Positions 5,681 to 7,303 of a DNA stretch of 7,303 nt are shown here, in pieces (positions within the stretch are counted from its first letter, which is position 1; every line of letters starts with the position of its first letter). The notes beneath the pieces are model-generated. The model saw nothing but the letters and a program-made list of their open reading frames with translations, had not been told where the DNA came from and ran no database searches. A program made the position numbers and the translations under genes. The stretch covers positions 1 through 7,303 of the forward strand of contig JAHFTN010000085.1 of assembly GCA_023269365.1 (NCBI GenBank), in the 5' to 3' direction. This DNA comes from Chlamydiota bacterium. Lineage in GTDB: Bacteria; Chlamydiota; Chlamydiia; Chlamydiales; Rhabdochlamydiaceae.

Positions 5681-6297
5681 CCCCCAAACAGCAAGAGTTC
5701 ATCTCCGTTGCAGAACTCTACTGCTTTCAGTATAGATTCGCAAAACAACCTGTTAGAAGACAGACACTGGAGAATGTGTTTCCGCTTTTAAGAGGCCCTC
5801 TGTTATCTCGAATCGATGGGGTCTGTGATGAGAGCATATTTAATACTGGGATTTATGCCATTCAAAATGGAGCTCCTAGGGATCCAATCGAATACCATTT
5901 TGATCGAGGAGGAGATTCTTCCCTCTTTCGAGGGACAACAGTAACACAAAGCGAGGCCATCACACACCAAGAAGGAGGGTTAATCCGCTATCATGCTATC
6001 TCTTTTTTTGGGGTAAGTGTGCTCGACCTAAATCAAGCATTTTCTGACTATCCCACTCTATGTGAAGAGTTATTTGGCAGGAAACACATCCAACTTTTCT
6101 TAGAAGAAGCAGAAACTGTAGTGCCAAGGCCTATTCCCCCAGAAAACATCCGAGAAATCGTGCGTACTAGTAGGGGCACAAACCCTTGTAGAAATAGAAA
6201 CTTTCTCAAGTCTAAAATAAATACAATTAATCTTTCTTGGAAAGATCTCTTCCTGTCTCTATACAACCACAATTGTCTAAATGGAGGTGAAACATGA
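5656..6297 (+). CDS. Hypothetical accessory protein, possible effector
   Basis: A 213-codon frame opening at GTG 5656. That GTG has no good ribosome-binding site and overlaps the end of the better-signalled upstream frame, so the real start is probably at 5519-5525 with a -1 shift at A7 (5660-5666) or a lost A. I do not recognise the family. The sequence opens with a helical ELTPKQQEFISVAELYCF segment. Its centre has an arrangement faintly like an ADP-ribosyltransferase: Arg92 in SLFRGTT, a SFFGVS segment (116-121), and EEAE (150-153), but it lacks a true STS motif, so this is only a lead. There are no membrane segments. The stop overlaps the next ATG as ATGA, and a strong GGAGGTGAA site precedes that ATG, so the two genes form one translational unit. 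Confidence 0.65.
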   Translation: MQKNLSELTPKQQEFISVAELYCFQYRFAKQPVRRQTLENVFPLLRGPLLSRIDGVCDESIFNTGIYAIQNGAPRDPIEYHFDRGGDSSLFRGTTVTQSEAITHQEGGLIRYHAISFFGVSVLDLNQAFSDYPTLCEELFGRKHIQLFLEEAETVVPRPIPPENIREIVRTSRGTNPCRNRNFLKSKINTINLSWKDLFLSLYNHNCLNGGET

Positions 6298-6821
6298 TCC
6301 GTTTACTTACAAACAGGTTCTTTCGCAGTGTCTTTCAGCCCGGTCTAAGGCTGTGTTCAACTACAGGAAAGGGGCCTTCTCTGAAAAAGGTTTCTTCTAT
6401 TGCGTTATCGCGATTGATCCCTGAAGCCAATGACTACGCTGTGAGGACATTACCCCCAGAGTTTAGACAACTCGTAAGAAAGGGTCTCAAGGAAGCTCAT
6501 AATAAAAATTTTCAATCTGCGTTGAGTCTCTTACAACGTGCAATAACATGCTTACCTAACATGCCTGCCAATGAAGAACAGCGTGATGCCGTCGAGTTCT
6601 ACATTAATGAGATCAAGAGCAAGATGCGATTTCTAGACAATGTTGAAAATGTTAAAAAACTGACACCAAAAAATCAGTTCGTAAAAGAAGTTTATGGTGA
6701 AGTCTCTTCTGGCAATTTATTTCCGCGCAGGGAAAAGGGCCGCGTTCATGCCTACGCCGTTGTATACAAAAGTTTTGCGTTAAAGCGTCGCGCACTTGGG
6801 AAAATAGAAAAAATAAAGTAA
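6294..6821 (+). CDS. Hypothetical TPR-like protein with presequence-like N-terminus
   Basis: A 175-residue basic protein starting at an ATG 5 nt after GGAGGTG, overlapping the previous stop by 4 bases (ATGA), so translation is probably coupled. The first 43 residues have no Asp or Glu but eight Arg/Lys, with hydrophobic and aromatic residues and an RLCSTT segment at 19-24, resembling a mitochondrial presequence with its cleavage region. Residues about 56-88 (FRQLVRKGLKEAHNKNFQSA then LSLLQRAITCLPN) look like one tetratricopeptide repeat helix pair, with a partial second unit to about 110; TPRs mediate protein-protein contacts. The C-terminus is strongly basic. The family is not recognised. 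The stop codon TAA lies within a sequence repeated at 7183-7257, so the 3' end may have been formed by recombination. Effector status is inferred from composition and context only. Confidence 0.75.
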   Translation: MIRLLTNRFFRSVFQPGLRLCSTTGKGPSLKKVSSIALSRLIPEANDYAVRTLPPEFRQLVRKGLKEAHNKNFQSALSLLQRAITCLPNMPANEEQRDAVEFYINEIKSKMRFLDNVENVKKLTPKNQFVKEVYGEVSSGNLFPRREKGRVHAYAVVYKSFALKRRALGKIEKIK

Positions 6822-6877
6822 CTACTCAGCTACCCCCTCTCATAGGAGAACCGGGCACGCAAACGTTCATAAAAGAA
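6817..6877 (+). repeat. Direct repeat copy 1
   Basis: It shares a perfect 20-base core, AGTAACTACTCAGCTACCCC, with 7183-7202. It then aligns less strictly through GGGCACGCAAACGTTCATAAAAGAA, which matches GGGCACGGTAACGTTCACGAAAGAA in copy 2, with about 14 bases fewer. The stop codon of the TPR-like gene is inside the core. Confidence 0.75.
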
Positions 6878-6952
6878 TACGAGTGCCATGAGGTTTGTTT
6901 TTAAAAACATGTAAATAACTAGTTTTTTATAAGCAGGTTACAGCTCTTTGCA
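6878..6952. other. Short AT-rich spacer
   Basis: No gene is seen. It contains the palindrome GTTTTTAAAAAC and a TAGTTTTTTATAAG run that could end transcription of the accessory pair, but there is no GC-rich stem, so no terminator is called. Confidence 0.4.
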
Positions 6953-7155
6953 GACAGGCCACCGACCTAGAAATTCAGGCCAAAGAGATCCTCAAAACGC
7001 GTCAAGCCCTTGTAGAGCTCTATGTCACTGCCACGGGAAAAGATGCAAAAACAATCGATCGCGCGATCGACAGAGACACCTGGATGAGCGCTGCAGAAGC
7101 CCTCGAATTTGGGCTTCTCGACAAAATCGTCAGCTCCTACAAAGAGTTAGGTTAA
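6953..7155 (+). pseudogene. Displaced 3' fragment of clpP
   Basis: Bases 6953-7156 align without gaps to 3796-3999, the end of the clpP gene in this window, with six differences in 204 positions. The fragment covers ClpP residues 134-199, so it keeps the triad Asp but lacks Ser98 and His123 and has no start codon in frame before the homology; it cannot be a working peptidase. Five of the six differences are synonymous (CGC/CGT, GGG/GGA, AAG/AAA, GCC/GCG, GAT/GAC) and one changes Ser180 to Ala. The homology ends one base after the clpP stop codon, so dapF sequence was not brought along. It lies between two direct repeats. Either it was copied from this clpP or captured from a related strain's clpP. 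Confidence 0.93.
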
Positions 7156-7182
7156 AGAGGGAATTGCAAAACTAAGAAAAAG

Positions 7183-7257
7183 AGTAACTACTCAGCTACC
7201 CCTACTAAGAGAAGGGGATCGGGCAAGGTAACGGGCACGGTAACGTTCACGAAAGAA
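7183..7257 (+). repeat. Direct repeat copy 2
   Basis: The partner of 6817-6877 with the same 20-base core. It is longer because of an internal short tandem unit, GGTAACGGGCAC followed by GGTAACGTTCAC (about 7227-7250). It follows the clpP fragment by 27 bases. The remaining bases to the right edge (7258-7303) show no gene. Confidence 0.75.
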
Positions 7258-7303
7258 AAATCTGAGCCAGTTTTCCCAAATGCCCCAAGCCAATAAAATT
7301 TTT

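Noticed and set aside
6948..7175. 75-codon frame over the clpP fragment
   Set aside because: It is out of frame with the ClpP reading and its product resembles nothing; the homology lies in another frame.
6817..7257. CRISPR array from the repeated 20-mer
   Set aside because: There are only two copies 366 bases apart, with a gene fragment between them, which is not array geometry.

Overview
The window looks like chromosomal DNA of a Chlamydiae member, most likely an environmental (amoeba-associated) chlamydia rather than Chlamydiaceae. This rests on three things. The gene order glyA-clpP-dapF matches the C. trachomatis CT432-CT431-CT430 run. GlyA and ClpP have the chlamydial sequence type, including a roughly 35-residue insertion in GlyA. 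A CT398/CdsZ-type coiled-coil zinc-ribbon protein is also present. A MESH1-type (p)ppGpp hydrolase and accessory DNA argue against the reduced Chlamydiaceae. The core genes are close to balanced in GC, which is high for the phylum; Estrella-like lineages would fit, but the genus cannot be fixed by eye.

Layout. Bases 2-451 hold the 3' part of a single-domain HD hydrolase of the MESH1/SpoT type. Its stop codon lies in the left end of a 185-bp palindromic MITE-like element (449-633) with perfect 25-bp terminal inverted repeats. The element abuts the 3' end of the RNase P RNA gene (642-989, minus). Just upstream on the same strand is cdsZ (1011-1781, minus). A 148-bp divergent spacer with a promoter and an inverted repeat separates it from the tight plus-strand operon glyA (1930-3390), clpP1 (3399-3998), dapF (3999-4841). 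In chlamydiae, GlyA and DapF have been reported to moonlight as alanine and glutamate racemases, so this operon probably supplies D-amino acids for peptidoglycan.

The right third (about 4850-7303) is accessory. It holds a RhuM-type gene cut short after 78 recognisable residues, possibly by an IS3-like end. A gene-free AT-rich stretch with a promoter follows. Then comes a two-gene overlapping unit of unrecognised function (5519-6297, broken by a -1 shift at an A7 run, and 6294-6821, TPR-like). Finally there is a 204-bp displaced copy of the clpP 3' end lying between two direct repeats.

The most interesting signal is the accessory gene pair. Both predicted N-termini are Arg/Ser/Thr/aromatic-rich, free of acidic residues for more than 30 positions, and resemble mitochondrial presequences. 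This suggests candidate host-organelle-targeted effectors. That reading is inference from composition only.
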